Of a stretch of 39,080 nt of DNA, positions 15,209 through 23,266 are shown piece after piece; position 1 is the stretch's first letter; every line of letters begins with the position of its first letter. Source of the DNA: Paralcaligenes sp039935015 (GTDB taxonomy: Bacteria > Pseudomonadota > Gammaproteobacteria > Burkholderiales > Burkholderiaceae_B); NCBI GenBank assembly GCA_039935015.1, contig JBDTLC010000078.1, forward strand, positions 1-39,080. Reading direction: 5' to 3'. The notes beneath the pieces were generated by a model. The model saw nothing but the letters and a program-made list of their open reading frames with translations, was not told the origin of the DNA and made no database searches. Position numbers and translations under genes: made by a program.

Positions 15209-16057
15209 CTAGTCCCTCGCTTGAATGGCGCGCAGTGCTTCGCCGCAGCGGTTGACGCACAACACGAGCAAAAACAGCACCACGCTGGGGATAACGACCA
15301 ATGAAGGTTGAAAGAGCAGGTGTTCCTTGCCTTCGGCGATCATCAAGCCCAGTGAAGGAATAGGTGGCGGCACGCCCAGGCCCAGAAACGACAGAGAAGC
15401 TTCCAGCGTGATCGCCATGGCGGCCTCTATCGTACCTATGATGACAATGTTGCCGAACAGGTTTGGCAATATATCGTGCCACATGATCTGCAAGTGAGAG
15501 CAGCCCTGGATCCGCGAGGCGGTGACGAATTCGGCATTGCGCAGCCCGGCCGTTACGGCCCGTGTGACCAGCGCATAACGGTCCCACAGTAAAAGGCCCA
15601 ACACCAGCACCATCAGAGTCATTGATGCGCCAAAAAGCGCCACGACCGCCAACGCCACCAATATGATGGGCAGCGACAGACGCGCGGTAATAAAGAACGA
15701 AATTATTCGGTCGGTGGTGCCACCAAAATAGCCGGCGGTCAGACCCAGGGTCGTGCCGATTACGCCGCCCATTATGGCTGCGGTGATGCCGATCAGCGCC
15801 GATACGCGGATGCCATACAGTAGCCTGGCCAGCACGTCGCGCCCCAACTGATCGGTGCCTAACAGATGCGACCAGGTGCCGCCGTCGGACCATACGGGTT
15901 CTTGTAACCGTGTCAACAGGTTTTGTGTGTAGGGATCTGAATGCAGCAGCAATGGGCCCAGGAAGCTGGTTGCCACAACCAACAACAAGATAAATAGAAA
16001 GATCTTGCCTTCCGATGAGGCTTTCGGTTTGGCGCTTGTTTTAGTCTGCATGGTCAT
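15209..16057 (-). CDS. Dipeptide/oligopeptide ABC transporter permease, DppC/OppC-like
   Basis: The 282-residue inner-membrane protein begins with a short cytoplasmic tail and a first membrane segment (FLFILLLVVATSFLGPLLL). It carries the DppC motif HLLGTDQLGRDVLARLLYGIRVS and the EAA loop ASRIQGCSHLQIMWHDILPN. ATG 16057 overlaps the stop of the DppB-like gene (TGATG), which argues against the longer form starting at 16090. It pairs with the DppB-like protein to form the membrane channel. Confidence 0.92.
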   Translation of the reverse strand: MTMQTKTSAKPKASSEGKIFLFILLLVVATSFLGPLLLHSDPYTQNLLTRLQEPVWSDGGTWSHLLGTDQLGRDVLARLLYGIRVSALIGITAAIMGGVIGTTLGLTAGYFGGTTDRIISFFITARLSLPIILVALAVVALFGASMTLMVLVLGLLLWDRYALVTRAVTAGLRNAEFVTASRIQGCSHLQIMWHDILPNLFGNIVIIGTIEAAMAITLEASLSFLGLGVPPPIPSLGLMIAEGKEHLLFQPSLVVIPSVVLFLLVLCVNRCGEALRAIQARD

Positions 16058-16974
16058 CACCTTGCCGTGCGCACGCGTGGGTCGAGCCAACCGTTAACCA
16101 GATCGGCGAGCAGCGTCAATAGAATGTAAAGAAGCGAAAACACTAGTATTAACGCCTGGATGGTCGGGAAGTCGCCGCGTAGTATGGAGATCCACGCCAG
16201 TTGTCCCGCGCCATTAATCGCAAAAACCGTTTCCACAATCACCGAGCCTGCAAGCAGCGTACCCATTTGTGCGGCGGCCAGCGATACAACAGGGCGCAAC
16301 GCGTTACGCTGTGCGTATTTCAGCACGACCTGGCGCGACCCCAAACCCATGGCGCGCGCCGTGCGGATGTAATCCGAGCGCAGTACCGCGTCCATCTCCG
16401 ATCTCATGACCCGGATCAAGGCGGGAGTCGCAAAGATCGCCAGCACGGTGGTGGGCATCAGGTATTGGCGCCAAGTCTCGAATCCCGATGCCGGCAACCA
16501 GTTGTTCTGCACGCTGAAAAAAATGATGAGTAGAAAGGCGAGGCAAAAAGGCGGCATGGCTTGGCCAAACGAAGCCAGCATCAATGCAAACCTATCGACC
16601 AGCGATCCTTTCCGGCAGGCCGCGGCAATGCCAAGCGGCAGCGCGATCAGTACGGCCAACAACATTGACATCCCGCCCAACTGCGCGGTGATCGGAAAGT
16701 GCTGTAGCAGCAGTTCACTGACCGGGCGGTGAAAATAAAGGCTATCGCCAAAGTTGCCGTGAACGATGCCGTTGAACCATTTCAAATACTGCACAACGAT
16801 GGGCTTGTCAAAACCATATTGAGCCATCAGATGGGCCGTATCGGCCGCGCTCCCTTCGCCGGCCAGCCGTGCGGAGGGGTCGCCTGGTGCAAATATCAGT
16901 GTAAAGCTGATGATAGATACAAATACGACCAGCAGTGCCGATACGAACAGCCTGCGGACGATGTAGTAAATCAT
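16057..16974 (-). CDS. Dipeptide/oligopeptide ABC transporter permease, DppB/OppB-like
   Basis: A 305-residue permease starting MIYYIVRRLFVSALLVVFVS, the usual DppB N-terminus, with FAPGDPSARLAG and the EAA loop TARAMGLGSRQVVLKYAQRN. It has about six membrane segments. Its ATG lies 4 bases after the stop of the binding-protein gene, and its 3' end overlaps the start of the DppC-like gene. Confidence 0.93.
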   Translation of the reverse strand: MIYYIVRRLFVSALLVVFVSIISFTLIFAPGDPSARLAGEGSAADTAHLMAQYGFDKPIVVQYLKWFNGIVHGNFGDSLYFHRPVSELLLQHFPITAQLGGMSMLLAVLIALPLGIAAACRKGSLVDRFALMLASFGQAMPPFCLAFLLIIFFSVQNNWLPASGFETWRQYLMPTTVLAIFATPALIRVMRSEMDAVLRSDYIRTARAMGLGSRQVVLKYAQRNALRPVVSLAAAQMGTLLAGSVIVETVFAINGAGQLAWISILRGDFPTIQALILVFSLLYILLTLLADLVNGWLDPRVRTAR

Positions 16975-16978
16975 AAGA

Positions 16979-18496
16979 TTACTTCCAGCTGGCCTTGTAG
17001 AAACGCGGGAACTCGTCTGAATCTATTTCAAAATTCAAAGAGGACGATTGGGCCGAGTTCAGGGACAAGTTCCACATGGGCACCCAATAAGCTTGCGCAG
17101 CGATAATTTTCAAAGCGGTTGCGTATTGCTTGGCGCGAAAGTCGCGGTCGATCGATGTGTCGGCCGACTTTAACAGTTGAACCAATTGCGGGTTTTTGAC
17201 CAGATCGTCTGCGCCGCCGTTGAAAAAGTTGCTGGTCGATAGCGCGACGTCGGCAATACCGTAAGAACCCCACGTGGCCGTCATCAACGGTACCCGGCCC
17301 TCACGCCATGCAGACACGGCAGTCCCGTATTGTTGCTCGATCAGGTTGACTTTGATGCCCACCGCGGCAAGATTGGCGGCAACCGCTTCAAAGATGGAGC
17401 GCGGAGGAGTGGCTACGACCAAATCGATAGAGAAGCCTTTGGCATATCCCGCTTCGGCTAACAGTTCTTTAGCCTTCTTCGGATCGTAGTTGTAGGCCTG
17501 CACGTCTGTCGAGCAGCCGAACTGCAATGGGTTACACGCCGTGTTCATCACTTTAGATGCGCCGCCCACCAACGCTTTACGTATGGCTTCGCGATCAATA
17601 GCATAATTGATGGCTTGACGTACCTTCAGGTTGGCCAGCGGCGATTTGCCATCCTGGTAGTTCGGGTTGATGTCGATATATCGAATACGCAGGATGCGTT
17701 CGCTTTTAACTGTCACGTTCTTTTTGCTTGCCAGACGCTTGGCGGCATCGGGCGGCAAGCGCCAGATCCAGTCCAGGCTGCCGCCCAGCAGCTCCGCGTA
17801 CTGTGTATTCGAATCGGGAAGGATGTGAACAACGATGTTTTTAATGGCCGGCTTTTTACCGAAGTAGTCGGGAAAGCGCTCAAAAACGTAGCGGCTGCCG
17901 GGTTGGCTGCTTACTAGACGATATGGCCCTGTGCCAATGGGTTTTATCCCCATCTTCGATACATCGCCTTCATAATAAGCCTTGGGGTAAATAGGCAAAT
18001 TTTCGGACAGCATTTCAAGGGCTAGTGGAAACGGCGTATTCATGCGGATGCGGAAGGTATTGTCCGACAGTTTGTCGGCACCCGCGATCCAGCTCACCGT
18101 ATTCTGGTAGCGCGCATTGTAGGCTTTGGACGACACCAGGTTCAGCGTATAAATCACGTCATCGACGGTCAAGGTCGATCCGTCATGGAACTTGACATTG
18201 GGGCGTAGCGTGAATTCCATGGTCTTGTCGTCAAGAAACTTGAAGCTTGACGCCAGCGCGGGTTCGAATTTCCCCGTTTTTTGATCTTTTTGAATCAAGC
18301 CTGTATATAGAAGGCGAACCAGAGATAGGCCTGGCCGGTCCGATTCTTTGTAGCCGTCAAGCGTCGCCGGAGCCGCATCGAACGCGACATTGAGTGTGTC
18401 GTCGGCTTTGCTGGCGAAAGCACTATTGCAACTTGCTGCGATGACTGCGGCAAGCATTAATTTTGGAAATACGGTTTTTATCGCTCGTTGAAACAT
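16979..18496 (-). CDS. Dipeptide/oligopeptide-type ABC substrate-binding protein (SBP family 5)
   Basis: The 505-residue protein has a signal peptide (MFQRAIKTVFPKLMLAAVIA, cleavage near SAFA). The family-5 features are LVRLLYTGLIQKDQKTG, TLRPNVKFHDGSTLTVDDV, IGTGPYRLVSSQPG, VRQAINYAIDREAIRKALV and LLAEAGYAKGF. ATG 18496 follows CAGGAGCAG. It is the first gene of the nine-gene minus-strand operon and sits about 65 bases downstream of a predicted promoter overlapping an FCD-type operator. Members of this family bind di/oligopeptides, opines, glutathione, nickel or other amides, so peptide specificity is not certain. Confidence 0.92.
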   Translation of the reverse strand: MFQRAIKTVFPKLMLAAVIAASCNSAFASKADDTLNVAFDAAPATLDGYKESDRPGLSLVRLLYTGLIQKDQKTGKFEPALASSFKFLDDKTMEFTLRPNVKFHDGSTLTVDDVIYTLNLVSSKAYNARYQNTVSWIAGADKLSDNTFRIRMNTPFPLALEMLSENLPIYPKAYYEGDVSKMGIKPIGTGPYRLVSSQPGSRYVFERFPDYFGKKPAIKNIVVHILPDSNTQYAELLGGSLDWIWRLPPDAAKRLASKKNVTVKSERILRIRYIDINPNYQDGKSPLANLKVRQAINYAIDREAIRKALVGGASKVMNTACNPLQFGCSTDVQAYNYDPKKAKELLAEAGYAKGFSIDLVVATPPRSIFEAVAANLAAVGIKVNLIEQQYGTAVSAWREGRVPLMTATWGSYGIADVALSTSNFFNGGADDLVKNPQLVQLLKSADTSIDRDFRAKQYATALKIIAAQAYWVPMWNLSLNSAQSSSLNFEIDSDEFPRFYKASWK

Positions 18497-18550
18497 GTCT
18501 GCTCCTGATAGTGTTGTAGCCCGTAGGATGCGGCAGTTATGATAGCCTGA

Positions 18551-18578
18551 TGGTCGAGTGGTAAGGCCACAATACAGA
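18551..18578. promoter_or_regulatory. Operator copy 1 (28-bp inverted repeat partner) before the peptide-importer operon
   Basis: The 28 bases 18551-18578 are exactly the reverse complement of 18709-18736. The core GTGG-N5-CCAC (18558-18570) is a half-palindrome reminiscent of the TGGT-N3-ACCA sites of FadR-type GntR regulators. The sequence covers the -10 of the predicted minus-strand promoter. It is most likely bound by the FCD regulator encoded next to it. Confidence 0.75.
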
Positions 18579-18597
18579 TATCGCCTTTTCTTGTCAA
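18569..18597 (-). promoter_or_regulatory. Predicted promoter of the peptide-importer operon
   Basis: On the minus strand there is a perfect -35 TTGACA (18597-18592), a spacer of exactly 17 bases and a -10 TATTGT (18574-18569). This would give a transcript leader of about 65 bases before ATG 18496. The -10 lies inside operator copy 1, so repressor binding there would block polymerase. Confidence 0.75.
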
Positions 18598-18689
18598 TAT
18601 ATTATGAAATAACGGTGTAGCAATTCAACGCCGGTAAACGTATCGAGAGGCAATAGGCTTGGCTTTACGCTAATTTACTTATTAAGACC

Positions 18690-18718
18690 TTGACAAAGAA
18701 AAATGAGTTCTGTATTGT
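18690..18718 (+). promoter_or_regulatory. Predicted promoter of the FCD regulator / TRAP operon
   Basis: TTGACA (18690-18695), 17-base spacer, TATTGT (18713-18718): identical boxes and spacing to the divergent promoter at 18569-18597. The expected start point is near 18725, leaving a leader of only about 25 bases with no clear Shine-Dalgarno before ATG 18749. Confidence 0.75.
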
Positions 18719-18736
18719 GGCCTTACCACTCGACCA
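18709..18736. promoter_or_regulatory. Operator copy 2 (28-bp inverted repeat partner) before the FCD regulator gene
   Basis: A perfect inverted copy of 18551-18578, centred about 158 bases from it. It overlaps the -10 of the plus-strand promoter and ends 12 bases before the regulator's ATG, a position suited to autorepression. Two identical, oppositely oriented sites could also support DNA looping across the AT-rich spacer. Confidence 0.75.
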
Positions 18737-18748
18737 GCGTAAAAAATT

Positions 18749-19474
18749 ATGACCGGATTCCAGCCCGTAAGCGTCACGCGTCTGTACCGCATGATTGCCG
18801 ATCAGATTACAGAGAAAATCCATGCAGGCGAATTTCTTCCCGGGGCGCGCCTGCCGGCTGAGCGTGAGCTTGCAAAAATACTACAAGTCAGCCGCCCATC
18901 CGTGCGAGAGGCCTTGATCGCGCTAGAGATCGAAGGTTATGTTGAGGTTCGCGTCGGGACGGGGGTTTTTGTTGCACCCTCCAGAGATGGTGTGCAAGAT
19001 CAAGGCAAGGCTAAACCACCGCGCCTTCATGCTCATAACGATGTGGGGCCGTTTGAGCTCTTGCAGGCACGGCTGTTAGTCGAACCCGAGTGCGCGGCGC
19101 TGGCGGCGAAAAATGCATCCGGATCGCAAATTGCAGCTATTGAAGTGGTCGCCAGAACGACCGGGCAAGCTCAATCTCCTGGTCAGCAGGATCGTGCATT
19201 TCATATGGCCATTGCCGAGGGCAGCGGCAATGTGGCATTGGTGGCCGCGCAAACAACCTTATGGGATCTCCGTGAGAACAGTGCGATGTTTAGCCGCTTG
19301 GAGCAGCACTTCGTGACGCACAAGGTGTGGCAGGTCGCAGATCGCGAGCACGAGGAAGTTTTCCAAGCCATTAAAAACCGCGACTCAATGGGAGCGCGGC
19401 GGGCATTGCGCACACATTTAACGGGGATCATACGTCGTTTGCGGGAAGACTTCGCAAGTGATGCCGCTATTTGA
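18749..19474 (+). CDS. GntR-family transcriptional regulator, FCD (FadR-C-terminal) subfamily
   Basis: A 241-residue protein. The N-terminal winged helix (about 8-75) has LPGARLPAERELAKILQVSR and PSVREALIALEIEGYVEVR. The C-terminal all-helical FCD domain has RLLVEPECAALAA, FHMAIAEGSGN, DREHEEVFQAI and a final ALRTHL; these supply the usual metal or ligand-binding Asp/His set. It is the first gene of the plus-strand operon and divergent from the peptide-importer operon. The mirrored 28-bp sites in the shared intergenic region are its probable operators. FCD regulators typically repress until they bind an acidic metabolite; the inducer here is unknown. Confidence 0.9.
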   Translation: MTGFQPVSVTRLYRMIADQITEKIHAGEFLPGARLPAERELAKILQVSRPSVREALIALEIEGYVEVRVGTGVFVAPSRDGVQDQGKAKPPRLHAHNDVGPFELLQARLLVEPECAALAAKNASGSQIAAIEVVARTTGQAQSPGQQDRAFHMAIAEGSGNVALVAAQTTLWDLRENSAMFSRLEQHFVTHKVWQVADREHEEVFQAIKNRDSMGARRALRTHLTGIIRRLREDFASDAAI

Positions 19475-19570
19475 AAAAGAAAGGGTTGACGGGCAGTGCT
19501 CTTCTTTCGAGGCGAGCACGTTGCAACCAGCGCGGCCTTTGTGCCATTACTAAAAACGGAGTTAGAGACA

Positions 19571-20362
19571 ATGCAATCGGTGCAGCGAGTAGATTTTCCG
19601 TTGTCGCGTAAGGTTGATGAGGTGCCCTTAGAGAGTGGCCACGGCGTTGATCGTCGGGTGTTGTTCTCCCCCACAACAGTGGGCAGTCGTTATATGAAGT
19701 TTGTACTGGTGTACGGGCAGCCAGGGTCCGAAAGTGAACTGCAGGCTTTGCCTGGCGATCAGATGACTTTGACTTTGGAAGGAAGGGCAGTGATCTCCGT
19801 CGCCGACCATCAGTACGCGTTACCGATTGACGCTGCAATCATGATCCCGGCAGAGACAGCACAAAAAGTGAAAGTAAGCGGCGATGACCAATGGGTGGCC
19901 ATTACGGCCAGTTGCGACGAATGTCCGCTGATGCGAGCTCATGTAGCGAAAGGCTCTTTTGATGGCGGGCAGCCAAATGTAGAAGAGCCCTTGGTGCGTC
20001 AAGTGGATAAGGTCGAGCCCGAGTGTTTGTATGGGTTCGAACGACGCGTGTTGTTTTCGCCATCCACGGTAGGCAGCCGTTATATGAAATTTGCCAAAGT
20101 CCGTGGCAAACCCGGCGCCAAGAGCATGGCGCATACACATCCGGGGGGCGAGATGGCGCTGACGCTGCAGGGCAATGCTCAATTGATTGCCAATGGCGAA
20201 CACTTTGATTTACGCGCTGGTTCGGCCTTTGCCGTACCTCCTGCAGTAAAGCATCCGGCACAAGCGACGGGAAATGACGAGTGGATAGTCGTTACGTCCT
20301 ATTGTGACGAGTGCCCGTTGATGAAGGCACAACTGCTTGAGGAACGGCAATGCAAACGATAA
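19571..20362 (+). CDS. Two-domain cupin (bicupin) with internal 130-residue duplication
   Basis: A 263-residue protein built from two copies of one cupin unit. RRVLFSP-TVGSRYMKF occurs at residues 28 and 158, and CDECPLM at 115 and 245, both exactly 130 residues (390 bases) apart. The second unit has the metal motif SMAHTHPGGEMALTL and a late His (AVKHPAQ). In the first unit the equivalent positions read ELQALPGDQMTLTL and AQKVKV, so His, His, Glu and His are all gone. The frame is open from 19496, but ATG 19571 with GGAG at 9 bases is the better start. It lies between the regulator and the TRAP genes. The function is unknown; a sensor, isomerase or dioxygenase role is possible. Confidence 0.85.
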   Translation: MQSVQRVDFPLSRKVDEVPLESGHGVDRRVLFSPTTVGSRYMKFVLVYGQPGSESELQALPGDQMTLTLEGRAVISVADHQYALPIDAAIMIPAETAQKVKVSGDDQWVAITASCDECPLMRAHVAKGSFDGGQPNVEEPLVRQVDKVEPECLYGFERRVLFSPSTVGSRYMKFAKVRGKPGAKSMAHTHPGGEMALTLQGNAQLIANGEHFDLRAGSAFAVPPAVKHPAQATGNDEWIVVTSYCDECPLMKAQLLEERQCKR

Positions 20363-20421
20363 GAGCTTAAAAGACCATTTTTTTGCATCAAACTAAGAAG
20401 TTAAATCAGAGGAGATATTTC

Positions 20422-21405
20422 ATGAATTTTTTCAAAGTGCTTGGCCGCGTTTCGAAAGTTGCCTTGTGTGGTTCCTTATTGTCGGCTAGCTCCGTTTGGG
20501 CGCTGGATATAAAGATGGGGGACGTGTTGGCGCCCTCGCATAGCTGGAACGTCGCCGCCAAAGGGTTTGCTGACGAGGTAAAGGACAAGACGGCAGGCCG
20601 CGTCAATTTCGTGTTATTTCCCAGTAGCCAGCTGGGCAGCGAGAAAACCATGCTGGAAGGGATGCAAATTGGGGCTGTGGATGCCGGCATAATCGGTTCC
20701 AGCTCCCTGCAGCAGTTCAGCCCTAAATTCGGCGTTATCGATCTGCCTTATGCCTGGCCCACTCCCCAAACCGCTTATCGCGCGCTCGATGGTGACTTGG
20801 GTGCTGCGTTGGCTAAAATCGCAGCCACCAAAAATATGGTGATTCTGTCATGGTGGGAGCTCGGATACCGACATGTTACGAATAACCGGCAGGCCATTAA
20901 AGAGCCCGCCGATCTTAAAGGGCTGAAGATTCGTGTTGCACCCGACAAGGTCCGTCTTGATACGTTTACCGCTCTTGGCGCCAGCCCCGCACCCTTGGCT
21001 TTTGGGGAGCTGTATTCGGCGTTGCAGCAGGGAGTGTTCGATGCTCAGGAAAATCCTCTATCGGTGATTTATACCTCATCGTTCTTTGAGGTGCAGAAGT
21101 ATCTGTCCTTGACGGGCCATATTTGGGGAGCAGCGTGTTTGATCGTCTCCAAGCCGATATGGAACAAGATTTCCGATGCTGACAAGGCAGTGATCACCAC
21201 TGCAGCGGCCAAATGGCGCGATGCGCAACGCAAGATGGTCCAAGATAGCGATGGTGATTACATTGCCAAACTGAAAGAGAAAGGCATGCTCGTCAATACC
21301 GTCGATAAGGTGGCGTTTACCAAGGCAGTGGGATCTGTCTGGAAAAAATATGAGCCGGTGTTTGGTGCCGACATGATGGGGCTTGTTAAAAAATATCAGG
21401 ATTGA
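20422..21405 (+). CDS. TRAP transporter periplasmic substrate-binding protein (DctP family)
   Basis: A 327-residue protein with a signal peptide (cleavage after SSVWA near residue 27). DctP motifs are FVLFPSSQLGSEKTMLEGMQ, ADLKGLKIRVAPDKVRLDTF (binding-pocket Arg), LGASPAPLAFGELYSALQQG and VFDAQENPLSVIY. ATG 20422 is preceded by AGAGGAGATATTTC, an excellent ribosome site, so the upstream in-frame start at 20383 is rejected. It binds an organic acid in the periplasm; the conserved Arg usually pairs with a carboxylate. It is followed by the two membrane subunits. Confidence 0.93.
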   Translation: MNFFKVLGRVSKVALCGSLLSASSVWALDIKMGDVLAPSHSWNVAAKGFADEVKDKTAGRVNFVLFPSSQLGSEKTMLEGMQIGAVDAGIIGSSSLQQFSPKFGVIDLPYAWPTPQTAYRALDGDLGAALAKIAATKNMVILSWWELGYRHVTNNRQAIKEPADLKGLKIRVAPDKVRLDTFTALGASPAPLAFGELYSALQQGVFDAQENPLSVIYTSSFFEVQKYLSLTGHIWGAACLIVSKPIWNKISDADKAVITTAAAKWRDAQRKMVQDSDGDYIAKLKEKGMLVNTVDKVAFTKAVGSVWKKYEPVFGADMMGLVKKYQD

Positions 21406-21411
21406 TAAGCC

Positions 21412-21882
21412 ATGATTGAATCCTTCAATCGAAGGCTGGTCATCGCCTTCGAGGCGATGGCAGCAATAGGCTGCGCCATATTGGCGATTTTGGTTACAGT
21501 CACCATCTTCATGCGTTTTGTGTTGGGGGCCCCTCCGTACTGGGGCGAGGAGCTGCCCCAATTGGTGCTGGTGTGGTCCGCGTTTTTGGGTAGCGCTGTT
21601 TGCAGTTATCGGCGCACTCAGTTGTCGGCGGGCCTATTGCCGCTGATGGTACACAGTGCACGTTACCGTGATTACATTGACCGATTCGCCAATTTGTTGT
21701 TGCTTGTCATTTTCGTCTTATTAGCCAAGGCGGGGTGGGCGCTTGCGCAAGTAACGATGGAGCAAACCACTACTGCGTTGCAGATTCCTGCGGCAGTTCT
21801 TTATTTGTCCGTTCCGGTGGGATGTGTGGCACTGATTATGGTGCATCTGGGGCAATTACTGGAAGTCAAGGAATCGAAATGA
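21412..21882 (+). CDS. TRAP transporter small membrane subunit (DctQ family)
   Basis: A 156-residue membrane protein with four hydrophobic segments. The DctQ signature is seen in FMRFVLGAPPYWGEELPQLVLVWSAFLGSA. It starts 6 bases after the binding-protein stop, and its own stop overlaps the next start (ATGA at 21879-21882). Confidence 0.9.
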   Translation: MIESFNRRLVIAFEAMAAIGCAILAILVTVTIFMRFVLGAPPYWGEELPQLVLVWSAFLGSAVCSYRRTQLSAGLLPLMVHSARYRDYIDRFANLLLLVIFVLLAKAGWALAQVTMEQTTTALQIPAAVLYLSVPVGCVALIMVHLGQLLEVKESK

Positions 21883-23162
21883 GTGTCGGCGTAATTTCCC
21901 TATTGGCAATGTTCGCCGCGACAGTACTGATTGATATCCCGATCGCCTTTGGCCTTATTCTGTCCTCCGTTGCTTATCTGCTGATCTTCGATGTGGCTCC
22001 TCTAATGGTGGCGGCCCAGCAGATTGTGTCTGGCATGGACAGTTTTACTTTGCTGGCGATCCCCTTGTTTTTGCTGGCTGCACAATTGATGAACAGCGCC
22101 GGTCTGACCAAGAAAATCATTCATTTATGCTCGGCTGCGGTGGGCGATATAAAAGGAGGGCTCGCGGTCGTCGCAGTTCTGGCCAGCATGCTGTTTGGCG
22201 CCCTGTCGGGTTCTGGGGTGGCTGATGTGGTGGCCATCGGCAGTGTGTTGTTGCCTGCGATGTATCGCAGCGGCTACGACAAGGGTTTCAGTTGTGCTTT
22301 GCTGGGTTGTGCGGGTTCCCTGGGCGTGGTGATTCCTCCGAGCATTGTCATGATCGTGTATGGCACGACCACCAATACCTCAGTAGGAAAGCTGTTTTTG
22401 GGCGGTGTGATTCCGGGCGTTTTGCTGGGTTGTAGCCTGATTGCTGTGGTGCTCTGGCAATCTCGAAAGCAGGGCTGGGCTGGCGGCATGCCGTTTAATC
22501 GCCAGGTTTTCCTTGTCGCATTGAAAGATGCGCTACCGGCCTTGTTGGTTCCGGTACTTATTATTGGCGGTATCCGGTTTGGTATATTTACCGCGACTGA
22601 AGCGGCGGCCAGCGCCATAGTCTATGCCTTGTTCGTGGGGTTTTTTGTATATCGCCAACTTAGCTGGCGCACCATCTGGAAGTGCCTGCGCGACACTTCG
22701 GAAGTGAGTGCGTCGATCTTGTTGATTATTGGCGCTGCTGGCCTGTTCGCATGGATATTGATTGCCGAGCAGGTGCCGCAGCAGTTGGCGCATGCATTGA
22801 CGCAGTGGACCAGCAGCAGAACGGCGGTGTTGTTGTTGCTAACCGCCGGCCTGTTGATGTTGGGCACCTTTATGGAGTCTATCGCAATCATCATTATTGT
22901 GGCTCCTGTCGTCATGCCGATCATTCATCATTACGGTATCGATCCGGTTCATTTTGGAATCATTCTCACGATCAATCTTGCGATCGGCGCGAACACGCCG
23001 CCCTTGGGCGTTGATTTGATGGCCTCTTGTCGCATCGGTGGCATCAGTATGGCGCAGTCGTTGAAGCCGCTGGTTTTCATGCTGATGGCGATGATTTCCA
23101 TTTTGATGCTGTTGACATTCATACCTGAGCTAGTGCTGTATTTGCCTCGGCATATGAATTGA
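21879..23162 (+). CDS. TRAP transporter large membrane subunit (DctM family)
   Basis: A 427-residue protein with about a dozen membrane segments. Signatures are IPLFLLAAQLMNSAGLTKKI, MLFGALSGSGVADVVAIGSV, LGVVIPPSIVMIVYGTTT, and GANTPPLGVDLMASCRIGGI near the end. The frame extends back to 21735, but the coupled ATG 21879 is the natural start. It is the Na+-driven translocation subunit working with DctQ. Confidence 0.93.
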   Translation: MSVGVISLLAMFAATVLIDIPIAFGLILSSVAYLLIFDVAPLMVAAQQIVSGMDSFTLLAIPLFLLAAQLMNSAGLTKKIIHLCSAAVGDIKGGLAVVAVLASMLFGALSGSGVADVVAIGSVLLPAMYRSGYDKGFSCALLGCAGSLGVVIPPSIVMIVYGTTTNTSVGKLFLGGVIPGVLLGCSLIAVVLWQSRKQGWAGGMPFNRQVFLVALKDALPALLVPVLIIGGIRFGIFTATEAAASAIVYALFVGFFVYRQLSWRTIWKCLRDTSEVSASILLIIGAAGLFAWILIAEQVPQQLAHALTQWTSSRTAVLLLLTAGLLMLGTFMESIAIIIIVAPVVMPIIHHYGIDPVHFGIILTINLAIGANTPPLGVDLMASCRIGGISMAQSLKPLVFMLMAMISILMLLTFIPELVLYLPRHMN

Positions 23163-23266
23163 GTGCGCGCGTCGGTGAGGTTATAGGCCGAGCCTGCACA
23201 TTAAAACGGTGTAGCGAGTGATACCGTTGCCAGAATATTCTCTGGACAGAGAAATAAGGGATTGAA

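Noticed and set aside
15207..15893. N-terminal extension of the DppD-like ATPase
   Set aside because: The frame is open, but the residues are Arg/His-rich shadow sequence of the DppC-like permease; the ABC domain begins just after ATG 15206.
17880..17920. GTAGCGGCTGCC sequence resembling the GTAG repeats
   Set aside because: It lies inside the binding-protein gene, and the following bases do not form the 7-bp stem, so it is a chance match.
23232..23241. Ten-base palindrome AGAATATTCT upstream of the CitE-like gene
   Set aside because: It is short and AT-rich with no promoter boxes around it; too weak to call an operator.
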